The position numbers and the translations under genes are program-made. A stretch of 33,312 bases of DNA from Lacunisphaera sp. (lineage in GTDB: Bacteria; Verrucomicrobiota; Verrucomicrobiia; Opitutales; Opitutaceae): contig JAQSCO010000033.1 in the NCBI GenBank assembly GCA_029945445.1, forward strand, positions 1 through 33,312, read 5' to 3'. Of this stretch, positions 7,611 to 14,681 are shown piece after piece. The notes beneath the pieces are model-generated. The model was given only the letters and a program-made list of their open reading frames with translations, had not been told where the DNA came from and made no database searches. Numbering within the stretch: position 1 is the first letter of the stretch; each line of letters begins with the position of its first letter.

Positions 7611-8966
7611 TCAGACCCGTGGACGAGGAGCGCCGGACTTAAGAGCGGAAACCTTCGTGGTCGCGACCGAGGGCTCCCCCGGCCGGTTGACGGCGCGCAC
7701 GCCCATCGCGACCCGCTCGGCTACAGCCCGGCGGGCCGCCTCCCGTTCCTCGTGCTCAAATGCCCCGGCGAACGCGTCCAGTTCGATCCGGGTCATCCCC
7801 AACTTCCGGCCCTGTGCCCGCCAGATTGCGACGGCGTTCTTCACCTGGGAAAGGATCTTCCGGGCTTCGTTTACCGGCAGATTGAAGTATCCCCGGACCG
7901 AAAGCAGGCCTTCGATGGTGGCCGCCGGCCCGGTTTCCTCCGAGAGCCATGTCTTCAGTTCACGCTTCCGCTCCGGGCTGGGATTGATGTCGAAGGCCGG
8001 CGAGAGCCGCCACAGCCCCTTCTGCTCCCGCAGGAACCCGTGGTTACGCAGGTGGTCGTCGACATTCGTGATCAGGACGGAAAACGCCATCCGGCGCCAC
8101 AACTCAAACAGATCGGTCTGGGCGGCCGCCCCGTGACTGCGGATGGCATCGGCCATCTGCGTGTAGGTATGGTCCGCGTCCGGATCGACCCCGAGGAGCG
8201 TCGCGGCCGAGACATACATGAGCCGTCCGTCGCCCTCGGTCCGGTCGAAGCGCCGGATGAGCGCCACCGGCAGGCCGTCGCTGTCGACCAGCCGCGCCTG
8301 GGCCGCATTGATGCCGGCCGCCTTCGCCAGCGTGAGCGCCAGCACCTCGCCCTTGGTCACCGCCCGCTCGTCGGCGACGCTCGGGAACTTCGCAATGGCC
8401 AGGGCACCGTCCGCCTCGATCACGCTGCACTTCGGGCGCATGCCGCCCAGCGATGTGCCCCGGCCGCGCAGGAAGGCGAGGTCCGCGGCCGTCTCCTCGT
8501 GCCGTTCGACCGCCCGCGTGGAACTCAGGAGCTGCTTCAGCTCGAGAAGGGGCGGCGTGCGGCGGCCTCCTTCGGCCTGCCTTTGGAATTTTCCCGCCTC
8601 GTCCTTGAACCGCAGGGCGCCCATGCGCGTTTCATCGTCGACGGCCAGGAGAAAATCAACATGCCCCAGGGCCGCGCCGCCGCGGCCCCGCTTCGCTTCG
8701 TCGCGCAGAATCACCTTCCGGCCCCAGCCGTCCTGCTCGGTGTCGGCGATCGCCCCGGGAAAGATGCTGCCTCCGGGGCGGGCCGCGCCGTGCTGTGGTC
8801 CGGCGACCAGCGGCAGCTGCGGTTCCAGGGGATAGGCCCCAGGCTGCTCGAGCCAGTCCGCCGTGTAGGCAAATACCGCCCGCTCGCGGCGGCCGTCGCG
8901 GTCGACCCGCAGGGTGCCCACCGGCATTTCGCCGCGGCCCAGATGCACTTGGAGAACCCGTTTCAC
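7611..8966 (-). CDS. hipA: HipA-family Ser/Thr protein kinase toxin (copy B)
   Basis: A 451-aa protein, starting with GTG at 8966 in a GTGA overlap with the stop of the HTH gene before it. HipA-type toxins phosphorylate targets such as glutamyl-tRNA synthetase and stop growth. The N-terminal coupling domain covers about residues 1-100. The ATP-binding part includes GTSLGGMRPK (170-179) and IAKF with Lys193. The catalytic loop NVDDHLRNHGFL starts near 301 and the metal-binding LSPAFDINP follows near 322. All key kinase residues seem intact. It differs strongly from the other HipA in this window, so the two belong to different subfamilies. Downstream lie the remains of a metallophosphoesterase gene, matching the gene order of the second hipBA locus. 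Confidence 0.9.
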   Translation of the reverse strand: MKRVLQVHLGRGEMPVGTLRVDRDGRRERAVFAYTADWLEQPGAYPLEPQLPLVAGPQHGAARPGGSIFPGAIADTEQDGWGRKVILRDEAKRGRGGAALGHVDFLLAVDDETRMGALRFKDEAGKFQRQAEGGRRTPPLLELKQLLSSTRAVERHEETAADLAFLRGRGTSLGGMRPKCSVIEADGALAIAKFPSVADERAVTKGEVLALTLAKAAGINAAQARLVDSDGLPVALIRRFDRTEGDGRLMYVSAATLLGVDPDADHTYTQMADAIRSHGAAAQTDLFELWRRMAFSVLITNVDDHLRNHGFLREQKGLWRLSPAFDINPSPERKRELKTWLSEETGPAATIEGLLSVRGYFNLPVNEARKILSQVKNAVAIWRAQGRKLGMTRIELDAFAGAFEHEEREAARRAVAERVAMGVRAVNRPGEPSVATTKVSALKSGAPRPRV

Positions 8967-9292
8967 AGCGGCGCTTCCTTCTTCGGTCGAACGCGCTGCG
9001 GAATGCGGTCGGCGTCCAGCAGGAGCCCCTGTTCGTCGCGGCTCACATCGATCATCTCCCCCCACAGCGCACCGAAGCCGAGGACCTGCAGCGCCATGGC
9101 ATACACGCCGAATGCCACCGTCGGATCGCCCTTTTCCGCCCGCCGATACGTGGCCTTGCTCACGGCCAGGCGCTCCCGCATCATCTCGACGGTCAGGCCT
9201 CGCTTGCGTCGCGCCAGGGCAATATCCGCCCCGAACTTCGCCAAGGAACGGCGCAGCGGCGGCGGCAGGATTTGGTGGACGGCGGATTTCAT
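8963..9292 (-). CDS. hipB: HipB-like HTH antitoxin (copy B)
   Basis: A 109-aa protein with a Cro/C1-type helix-turn-helix: IALARRKRGLTVEMMRERLA, then VSKATYRRAEKGDPTVAFGV as recognition helix and following helix. Proteins of this kind neutralise the HipA encoded next to them and repress their own promoter. The stop codon overlaps the hipA start by 4 nt, so production of the two is coupled. The ATG at 9292 is followed upstream by an AT-rich promoter-like region with a candidate inverted repeat (9302-9355). The C-terminus is Arg/Lys/Pro-rich (IPQRVRPKKEAPL). Confidence 0.85.
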   Translation of the reverse strand: MKSAVHQILPPPLRRSLAKFGADIALARRKRGLTVEMMRERLAVSKATYRRAEKGDPTVAFGVYAMALQVLGFGALWGEMIDVSRDEQGLLLDADRIPQRVRPKKEAPL

Positions 9293-9301
9293 AAGGGATT
9301 A

Positions 9302-9355
9302 TGCACGATACCATAAACCGTTTAATGTATTATGTATTGTCTTTTATAGCATGCA
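9302..9355 (-). promoter_or_regulatory. Candidate promoter/operator of hipBA copy B
   Basis: An AT-rich stretch in GC-rich surroundings directly upstream of hipB. TGCACGATA (9302-9310) is matched in inverted orientation by TAGCATGCA (9347-9355), 7 of 9 bases. A central AAACCGTTT and repeated TGTATTATGTATT lie between. Autoregulation by HipB through such a palindrome is typical of the family; the exact promoter elements are not resolved. Confidence 0.4.
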
Positions 9356-9511
9356 GAGTGCTGAAAGCAAGCGCACTTAAAATCGCTGATGGCCCGGTCC
9401 ACAATCTCCCGCCCATGAGACTTGCGGCGCCGGTCGGAGGTCCGTTCCTCGGATAGAGCACCGCATCCGTGAAAAGGGACATGGAGAAGTGACCCATGGG
9501 GTAGGCACGGA

Positions 9512-10207
9512 TTACAGCACCTGCAAAGGCCAGGTGCCCGCGCGTTCCGTGATCCACGTCACCACCCCGGAATCTGTATCAATCGTGATGTGATTCGGGA
9601 ATGAGGCAACTTCATCGAAGGTCGGATTGAACGACCATGACGAGCCACACTGTCCTCGCCAAGACTTCGGCTGGTGCAGATGACCCGACAGGACGATCCA
9701 CGGCGGCCGGGCCGCCATGGTCAGGGCGGCGGTCAGGTCGCGGCAGCCGTTGTCGGTCCCGCCGTTCCCGCTCCCGCCGGTGGCCGCCAACGCCGGCGGA
9801 AGGTGGTGCAACAGAATCCACTTCCCGTGGGGAGCTTGGGGCCAGACTGGCGGGAAGCGAAAGGGATGGCAGAAAATATACAGTTCCCCGCAGTAAGCCC
9901 CCTGGCCATCGACCGTCACTTCCGGCCGTGCCATCTTATCCAGCCAGCCACAGTGGGCATCCGTATCGACCACTCCGTCGCGGTCCCACCAGTCATGGTT
10001 GCCGGAACACACAAACAGCCGGCCGGGAAATTCCCGCAGCCAGTCCCGCACCCATTTGGATTGAGCGCGGAGCGACGTCTGGTGTGTGCCAAACATGTCC
10101 AGCAAGTCGCCCGACAGGCAAATGGCATCGAAGTCCCGCGCCTGCGCCGCCACCCACTCGAACCAGTGGGCGCGAAAATGCAGATCGGAGACATGGAGCA
10201 GTTTCAT
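9512..10207 (-). CDS. Calcineurin-like metallophosphoesterase linked to hipBA
   Basis: A 231-aa cytoplasmic metallophosphoesterase. The dimetal motifs are all present and in order: VSDLHF (Asp8, His10), LSGDLLD (Asp34), GNHDWW (Asn70, His71), LLHHLPP (His134/135) and SGHLHQPKSW (His176, His178). The family hydrolyses phosphomonoesters or diesters; some members act on phosphoproteins, others on nucleic acids or nucleotides. The ATG at 10207 lies 34 bp after the hipA stop, so the gene is probably the third of a hipB-hipA operon. A relict of a second copy sits in the same place after the other hipA. It may counteract HipA phosphorylation or belong to the toxin action; this is inference. Confidence 0.85.
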   Translation of the reverse strand: MKLLHVSDLHFRAHWFEWVAAQARDFDAICLSGDLLDMFGTHQTSLRAQSKWVRDWLREFPGRLFVCSGNHDWWDRDGVVDTDAHCGWLDKMARPEVTVDGQGAYCGELYIFCHPFRFPPVWPQAPHGKWILLHHLPPALAATGGSGNGGTDNGCRDLTAALTMAARPPWIVLSGHLHQPKSWRGQCGSSWSFNPTFDEVASFPNHITIDTDSGVVTWITERAGTWPLQVL

Positions 10208-10241
10208 GACCGACGCGCGGGGTTTCCGGGACGCCGGAGGA

Positions 10242-11471
10242 TCACTTCCGGCCCGGCCGGGCGGCGGCCAACCCCGTCAGTTCGTGCTGCACTTCCGCCG
10301 CCTTGAGGTCGGGCACGCGGGCCTCGGCCGCAAACTCCCGCCAACGACCGACGGCGACGCGCACCTCCTCGATCACGCTCGCGGCCTGCCGGCGGTCCAG
10401 CGCCTCGGCCTCGGCCAGTTTGAGCAGGTGCGAGGCATCGGGCGCGCGGCGCACGCCGAGCAACGCGAGGCCGCGCTCCGGCTGTTGCGCGGGACTGGTG
10501 AACGTGAGGTCGTAGGCGGGGCCGAGTTTCCACTCCCGGTGGTGGTAGAGAAACCCGTGGTTCTTGCCGTGATCGTCGCGGTTGCTGGCCAGCACGTTGA
10601 ACACCGCCCGACGGTAGGCGTGCCAGACTTCCGTTTCGTCCCGGGTCAGGCGCCGGGTCACCCGCAGGAGCGTTTCATAGTCGAGATCACCCCCGCCGAC
10701 CTGACAGAGGGCGGCGAGAGTGTGATGGTGGATGCGCTCCGCCCCGGCACGGTCAAACCGTTTCACGGCAAAGTGCCGGCGCAGTCCGTCGGGGTGCTTG
10801 GTTTCCAAGAGACGGGTGGCCGGCACGGCGATGCCCGCCGCCCGCGCCATCCGGGCAAAGGCCTCCTCCATCGGGCCGGCCGTGGCGTCGCGGCTGAGAT
10901 CAAATTTGACCATCCACGCCTCGTGGGTTGCGGGCACCGGGCCGGCGCCCGCCAGTATCGCGCCAGCACCGTCGCCCGGGAGAGCAATCAACGCCTTGGG
11001 CCTCGCGCCACCCGCCGAGGAGCCGACCGCCGCCAGCGCATCCAGGTCGATCGTGCCCGCCTCCGCCTGCACGGCGGCGGCGTGGAGCCGGGCCAGTGAC
11101 ACCGGACCGGCCGGGTCGTCCTCCAGGTCGCGGGCCGGTTCGTAGGTGAGCGCTCCCATGCCCCGCGCCCCGACGTAGGCCAGCATCGCCAGCGGCGTGA
11201 CCGCATGGGCCGCCACCTCCTGCCGGCGGAACCACTCCAGCATCACGCGCCGGCCCCAGTTGTCCGGCAACGAGTCGTCGAACAGGCCCGGCAACTGCGC
11301 CGAGGGCACCGGCCCCCGGGACCGCAGCCCCGGCCCCAGCGGCAGGTTGAGGGGCGAGAGTTCATGGCCCGAAGCGATGAACTGGGGATCGTATTCAAAG
11401 ACGAGGCCGCCGCGCGCATCGGCCAGCGTGCCAGCCTTCTGCCCCGCGTAATGGACGGTGAGCTGGTTCAT
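10242..11471 (-). CDS. hipA: HipA-family Ser/Thr protein kinase toxin (copy A)
   Basis: A 409-aa HipA-like kinase. The N-terminal coupling domain runs from MNQLTVHYAGQKAGTL to about residue 110 and includes LFDDSLPDNWGRRVM. The kinase core has GSSAGGARPKALIA (150-163), the ATP-binding Lys in WMVKFD (Lys189), FAVKRFDR (234-241), the catalytic loop NRDDHGKNHGFL (297-308) and the metal-binding LGPAYDLTF (316-324). This subfamily is common in proteobacterial and verrucomicrobial hipBA loci. The ATG at 11471 overlaps the hipB stop as ATGA. No inactivating change was seen. A metallophosphoesterase gene follows after 34 bp on the same strand. Confidence 0.92.
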   Translation of the reverse strand: MNQLTVHYAGQKAGTLADARGGLVFEYDPQFIASGHELSPLNLPLGPGLRSRGPVPSAQLPGLFDDSLPDNWGRRVMLEWFRRQEVAAHAVTPLAMLAYVGARGMGALTYEPARDLEDDPAGPVSLARLHAAAVQAEAGTIDLDALAAVGSSAGGARPKALIALPGDGAGAILAGAGPVPATHEAWMVKFDLSRDATAGPMEEAFARMARAAGIAVPATRLLETKHPDGLRRHFAVKRFDRAGAERIHHHTLAALCQVGGGDLDYETLLRVTRRLTRDETEVWHAYRRAVFNVLASNRDDHGKNHGFLYHHREWKLGPAYDLTFTSPAQQPERGLALLGVRRAPDASHLLKLAEAEALDRRQAASVIEEVRVAVGRWREFAAEARVPDLKAAEVQHELTGLAAARPGRK

Positions 11472-11788
11472 GTTTTCTGGCGGCGGCCCCTCTGGCGTTC
11501 CGGCTGCACCACATCCGCCAAAGTCAGGCCCGTGAGATCGTCCTGCCGGCCGACCCGGTCGATCTCGTCGACGAGTCCGAGCAATTCGAGCACCTTCAGC
11601 AATCGCAGCAAAGAGATCCGGCCCGTGCGCTCGAAGAGCACGTAGGTTGCCTCCTTGATTCCCGCGCGGCGGGCCATCTCCGCCTGGGTCCAGCCACGCC
11701 GGAGACGTCGTGCCCGGATGCGCCCGGCGAGTTCGGCGGCAATCTCGGGTAAGCTTTTAAGCGCTAACATAATACTGATTGATATCAT
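11468..11788 (-). CDS. hipB: HipB-like HTH antitoxin (copy A)
   Basis: A protein of 106 aa from the ATG at 11788 or 100 aa from the ATG at 11770 (MLALKSL). It is a Cro/C1-type HTH protein: IRARRLRRGWTQAEMARRAG is the first part of the motif, then IKEATYVLFERTGRIS as recognition helix. It should neutralise the HipA encoded next, with which it overlaps by 4 nt, and repress its own operon. Both possible start codons lie inside a long inverted repeat (11758-11822), so repressor binding would cover the start region. The C-terminal tail is Arg/Gln-rich (QPERQRGRRQKT). Confidence 0.85.
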   Translation of the reverse strand: MISISIMLALKSLPEIAAELAGRIRARRLRRGWTQAEMARRAGIKEATYVLFERTGRISLLRLLKVLELLGLVDEIDRVGRQDDLTGLTLADVVQPERQRGRRQKT

Positions 11789-11822
11789 ATTTCGGACTAT
11801 GGCGATATTATATTAACGCTTA
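11758..11822 (-). promoter_or_regulatory. Long inverted repeat at hipBA copy A start, likely HipB operator
   Basis: TAAGCGCTAACATAATA (11758-11774) and TATTATATTAACGCTTA (11806-11822) are inverted copies, with 15 of 17 bases pairing. The 31-bp centre is AT-rich and contains the ATG at 11788. The arms carry AGCG...CGCT outer ends, as expected for paired operator sites of an HTH repressor. The transcription start must be close to or inside the repeat, giving a very short or absent leader. Confidence 0.6.
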
Positions 11823-11902
11823 TTTACCCTATCCCGGTAGGCCAAGACCGCCTGTGACTCACAAGCGAGAAGCCCCGGCACATTTCGCCGGTGGAGGCTT
11901 GC

Positions 11903-12439
11903 TCAACGCGCGCAGTTGGTGCGCAGCCAAGTCCGCCTCGGTCCGCGCCAGGGTTCCATCATGCCTGTTTCCACAGTGAGCCGCGACAAGCCCGGCAGAA
12001 AATCTTCCTCGTCCATGGGCGCGCCGGGCAGCATCGCCAGTAGTTGCTTCCAAAATCCCGCCCGGGTATGCGCCCGTCCGAGTCGAGAGATATGAACTAC
12101 CCGACTGGTCACTCCGAATGCCTTCGCGGCATAGGCGATTCGCTCCGGCGCATTCCCCCGATCGCTCAACACCATCGCGGCGCAGCGGATGGCCTGGAAA
12201 GTCGCCGCGTCCGCCGGACCGCGGAGGAGCGCGCAGCCGAGGATCTCGTGCGCCAGCGCCCGATCATCGCAGGGCGTGATTTCCGGCCACAACGGCACAT
12301 AGTGCCCGCACTTCCGGGCCAAGGCGACTGCGAGCAACTGCTCACGCGACCAACGCGCAACCGTCCCGCAGGAGCGACGGAATCGCGCGTCCACTATTGG
12401 TTGACCAACGGTCGCTGGAGACTGGGACTTGGCGGCCAT
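11903..12439 (-). CDS. Unknown protein, paralog of the 6289-6828 gene (family X, copy 2)
   Basis: A 178-aa protein with no recognised domain. It shares roughly half its residues with the 179-aa protein at 6289-6828, including LLAVAxARxCxHYxPLWP, HEILGCALLRG, ATFQAIRCAAMVLSDRGN and EEDFLPGLSRL, and the C-terminal WLRT. Unlike copy 1, it is not followed by a nucleotidyltransferase; the next gene on its strand is hipB, 114 bp further on behind its own operator. It may be a separate small cassette, an orphaned antitoxin-like partner, or a former member of the hipBA operon. No signal peptide or membrane segment is seen. Confidence 0.75.
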   Translation of the reverse strand: MAAKSQSPATVGQPIVDARFRRSCGTVARWSREQLLAVALARKCGHYVPLWPEITPCDDRALAHEILGCALLRGPADAATFQAIRCAAMVLSDRGNAPERIAYAAKAFGVTSRVVHISRLGRAHTRAGFWKQLLAMLPGAPMDEEDFLPGLSRLTVETGMMEPWRGPRRTWLRTNCAR

Positions 12440-12496
12440 CGGAGAATAGTCGGCAAAAGTGTCACCTCTTTGCGCGAACGCAAATCACGGGCCGGG

Positions 12497-12591
12497 GCTG
12501 GGGCGGCCGTGAAGCCCCAGCAAGCCACGTCCGGCCTCCGAGGCCGGACGTGGCGTAGCAGCGCATCGGGGTCCGATGCGCGGAGGTCCGC
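12497..12591. repeat. Tandem array of perfect hairpins (REP-like)
   Basis: Successive perfect inverted repeats within 95 bp. (1) 12497-12521: GCTGGGGC / GCCCCAGC, loop 9. (2) 12524-12554: 14-bp stem GCCACGTCCGGCCT / AGGCCGGACGTGGC with loop CCG. (3) 12561-12581: 9-bp stem GCGCATCGG / CCGATGCGC with loop GGT. (4) 12580-12591: 5-bp stem GCGGA / TCCGC overlapping the third. There is no T-tract. The pattern fits a REP/BIME-type intergenic repeat or a structured RNA. It lies upstream of the copy-2 family X gene. Confidence 0.75.
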
Positions 12592-12713
12592 CGACACCTG
12601 AGACGACCGCTCAATCCACGAAATCGCCCCGTTCCCAGCAAGAAAAGGTCCGACACGAGCGCGCGGGCCAGCGTATTACTCAGCGGCGTCCGAGTGCTGC
12701 GGATTACCACCGC

Positions 12714-12992
12714 CTAACCCTGCGCAGAGGAATCTGCGACTGACAATTCCGCTTCGGAAAACGCGAGGCTGATCGTGGTCAACAATCTTTCCTCGTTCCA
12801 AACAGCCGGAGAAATCGACAGGAGGCTGAAACCTAAGCGCTGAATAACCGGTGCGCAGGAGGCTTCACCGGTTACCCGAATCAGAGCGGCCTGCGGGATC
12901 CAAAACACCGGAATATCTGGTGCGATGGTGATGGGAGGGTCTCCCTCGACCTCGGTGATAAGCGTCGCGACGATTGCCGCGGAAACAAACAC
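12714..12992 (-). CDS. Doubtful small ORF, possibly a gene fragment
   Basis: A 92-aa frame from a GTG at 12992. It is low in Arg and rich in Ile/Val/Ala (LITEVEGDPPITIAPDIPVF), unlike the Arg-rich random translations of this GC-rich DNA, so it may be a real or decayed gene. No family is recognised, no ATG is available and no clear ribosome-binding site is seen. It may equally be a fragment of a larger lost gene. Confidence 0.3.
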   Translation of the reverse strand: MFVSAAIVATLITEVEGDPPITIAPDIPVFWIPQAALIRVTGEASCAPVIQRLGFSLLSISPAVWNEERLLTTISLAFSEAELSVADSSAQG

Positions 12993-13182
12993 CAGGCTTG
13001 CCTAATTTTCCAACACGCAAATCCGGGCGCTCTGAACCGTGGTGGGCGATGTTTGGCGCGACCGTTTCGCTGCGGGACTATTGCCGGATGGCATAAAAGT
13101 GACAGAGGGCTGATGCCCGGATGACACAGTCAGGCTATTTTGTCTGCGGCAGGCCGTCCATCGGAAGGCTGCAGCCCGGCGA

Positions 13183-13271
13183 ACTGCGGGTGGTCGGGAC
13201 CGGACGCGACCGCCGGAGCCGCAGGCGGAGCGGGCGCGAGCGCCAGCGTGCCGGGACTGACCTCCCGCAGT
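13183..13271. repeat. Inverted repeat with 63-bp spacer
   Basis: ACTGCGGGTGGTC (13183-13195) and GACCTCCCGCAGT (13259-13271) pair at 12 of 13 bases. The very GC-rich interior contains smaller stems, for example CCGCC...GGCGG and GGCGC-GA-GCGCC. No believable protein is encoded here. It could form a branched RNA or DNA structure. It sits just before the stronger hairpin at 13298. Confidence 0.4.
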
Positions 13272-13297
13272 GCGCCGGACACAACCCGGCCATTTCA

Positions 13298-13350
13298 AGC
13301 ACACCTTCCCGGCGGCCGAAACCAGGCGAAGGCCGACGGGAGGGTGTGCT
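13298..13350. repeat. 20-bp-stem hairpin, intergenic repeat-like
   Basis: AGCACACCTTCCCGGCGGCC (13298-13317) pairs with the inverted arm at 13331-13350 (18 of 20 bases) across a 13-nt loop. No T-tract follows on either strand. It lies about 45 bp upstream of a promoter-like element and could be an intergenic repeat copy, a terminator of unusual type, or a transposon-related end. Confidence 0.65.
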
Positions 13351-13394
13351 CAGTGTCGGACCAAATATCTGTCGCTGGAAAAACTTCCGATTTA

Positions 13395-13403
13395 TGCTAC
13401 AAT
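13395..13403 (+). promoter_or_regulatory. Extended -10 promoter element
   Basis: TGCTACAAT matches an extended -10 (TGn-TACAAT versus TGn-TATAAT) in a short AT-rich stretch. No good -35 is seen 17 bp upstream. It would drive the gene at 13509, with transcription starting near 13410. Confidence 0.45.
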
Positions 13404-13508
13404 ACGAGTCTTTTGCATACTCCGTTATCCACATTACCCAGCGCCTATGACTCCTGGACCCAAGTCCTCACGGACTGGGGCGTGAGCCGGGCATTTAGGC
13501 AGGCGGGT

Positions 13509-14360
13509 ATGCCCCTCTGCTTCGAGGAGCGTCCCGCACTGGCCGCTCCCTTCGTGGCTGAGGTCGGAGCCGTCATCCTCCATAAACAACTCCTGCAACA
13601 TAGCTCGAAAGTTCTGCTTCTCAAAGAACAGGTGACGGAACCCGCCTACGAACACGCTGGCGGCCCAGCTTACCGGGAGGTCTGCCGGGCGATGGAGTCC
13701 GCCCAGGAACGTTTCCTTAAAGTCTATTGCCGTCATCGTGCCGGAGAACCGGTCACCGGCCTCGACTCGCTTCGCGAAGAAATGGAACAGCACCAAACGG
13801 CCTTTCAATCACTCCGCCAGACGAATGAGGCAGTCATCCAGCATACCCGGCGCGAAGCGGTCCGGGCCTATTGGTCCAAGCGGGCGGTTGAGGGGATTCC
13901 AGACACCTTCTTTGCGGATGTCGCGCCGCACATGGCGTCGGCCCGCCTGCACCGGCTCCATCCCCCGTGGTGGGGCAAATTTCATCGGGGCCTGCAAGTA
14001 AGGCTGAAGCCCGGCCATCCCGCGGAAGGTTACCTGCTTGATGTGCTCCCGCGGTTGCGCGCTCAGGCCACGAAGCATAAATACGATGCCGTCGTCACCG
14101 ATTGGTGCGCCGCGCATGCGACTGGATGGGGCTGGGATGGGAAGACCTATCACCGCATGCTTGTGCGGCGCGGCGCCAAGAAGCTGAGGCAGCTTGAGAC
14201 TTGGTTCAACGTGGTTGCCCCCGGCTACCTCACCGATCCAGCTTTGCGCCATTCACTGCATGCCGCCTTGGGCGCCTGCTTGGCCAAGGCCGATCCGTGG
14301 CTCATGCCGGTCCCCTCCGGGGTCGGCGATTTCCATTTCGGCGGGCACGGACGCAACTGA
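13509..14360 (+). CDS. Hypothetical protein, unrecognised family
   Basis: A 283-aa protein from the ATG at 13509, preceded by GGCGGG. In-frame GTG (13482) and TTG (13413) codons would give longer versions, and the open frame continues upstream to 13140, but that part reads like non-coding structured DNA. The first half is strongly helical and charged (LLLKEQVTEPAYEHAGGPAY, LREEMEQHQTAFQSL, QHTRREAVRAYWSKRAVEG). The second half has HPPWWGKFHRGLQVRLKPG and several Trp/His residues (WCAAHATGWGWDGKTYHRML). No signal peptide, membrane span or known motif was found. It stands alone between structured repeats and the end of the cofactor operon, with which it converges. Confidence 0.7.
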   Translation: MPLCFEERPALAAPFVAEVGAVILHKQLLQHSSKVLLLKEQVTEPAYEHAGGPAYREVCRAMESAQERFLKVYCRHRAGEPVTGLDSLREEMEQHQTAFQSLRQTNEAVIQHTRREAVRAYWSKRAVEGIPDTFFADVAPHMASARLHRLHPPWWGKFHRGLQVRLKPGHPAEGYLLDVLPRLRAQATKHKYDAVVTDWCAAHATGWGWDGKTYHRMLVRRGAKKLRQLETWFNVVAPGYLTDPALRHSLHAALGACLAKADPWLMPVPSGVGDFHFGGHGRN

Positions 14361-14679
14361 ACTTTTAATTAATCCGGTTGATTCGTTGCCGGGTCCGGTT
14401 TGATGGGCGCCCCGCGATCCCAAGGTTCCGGGGCAACCTCCCACGCCCGAGCAGCGGCAGATTCAGATTTGCGATATGGGCCCTGTTCCCCGCGACCGCA
14501 TTGCAGGCACACAAAACGAACCCGCGGGCCGACCGTCTGTTTTTGGGGAGGTTGCGCACAACACGGAAGAATCATCGGGATCATCAAGGACATTTAGGGA
14601 ATGCTTTCCAGCCAATCTTGATGGTCCGAGAACATCGGATTTTTCACGCGAGATAGCTGCCGGATTTTGAGAGAATTCT
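14361..14679. other. Intergenic region between convergent genes
   Basis: About 320 bp between the hypothetical gene and nadB. No gene with believable composition is seen on either strand, and no classical terminator was found. An AT-rich patch (ACTTTTAATTAATCC) directly follows the hypothetical gene. Confidence 0.5.
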
Positions 14680-14681
14680 CT
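14670..14681. repeat. Perfect 12-bp palindrome at nadB stop
   Basis: AGAGAATTCTCT overlaps the nadB stop codon. On the minus strand it is followed by CAAAATCC. It is too short and loop-less for a normal terminator, but it marks the end of the seven-gene operon. Confidence 0.5.

Noticed and set aside
7545..9380. A 611-codon plus-strand frame opposite hipBA copy B
   Set aside because: The minus strand here encodes intact HipA and HipB motifs with a coupled start; the plus-strand translation has no recognisable domain.
12497..13350. CRISPR array
   Set aside because: The repeats are inverted hairpins of different sequence, not regularly spaced identical direct repeats with unique spacers, and no cas gene is present.
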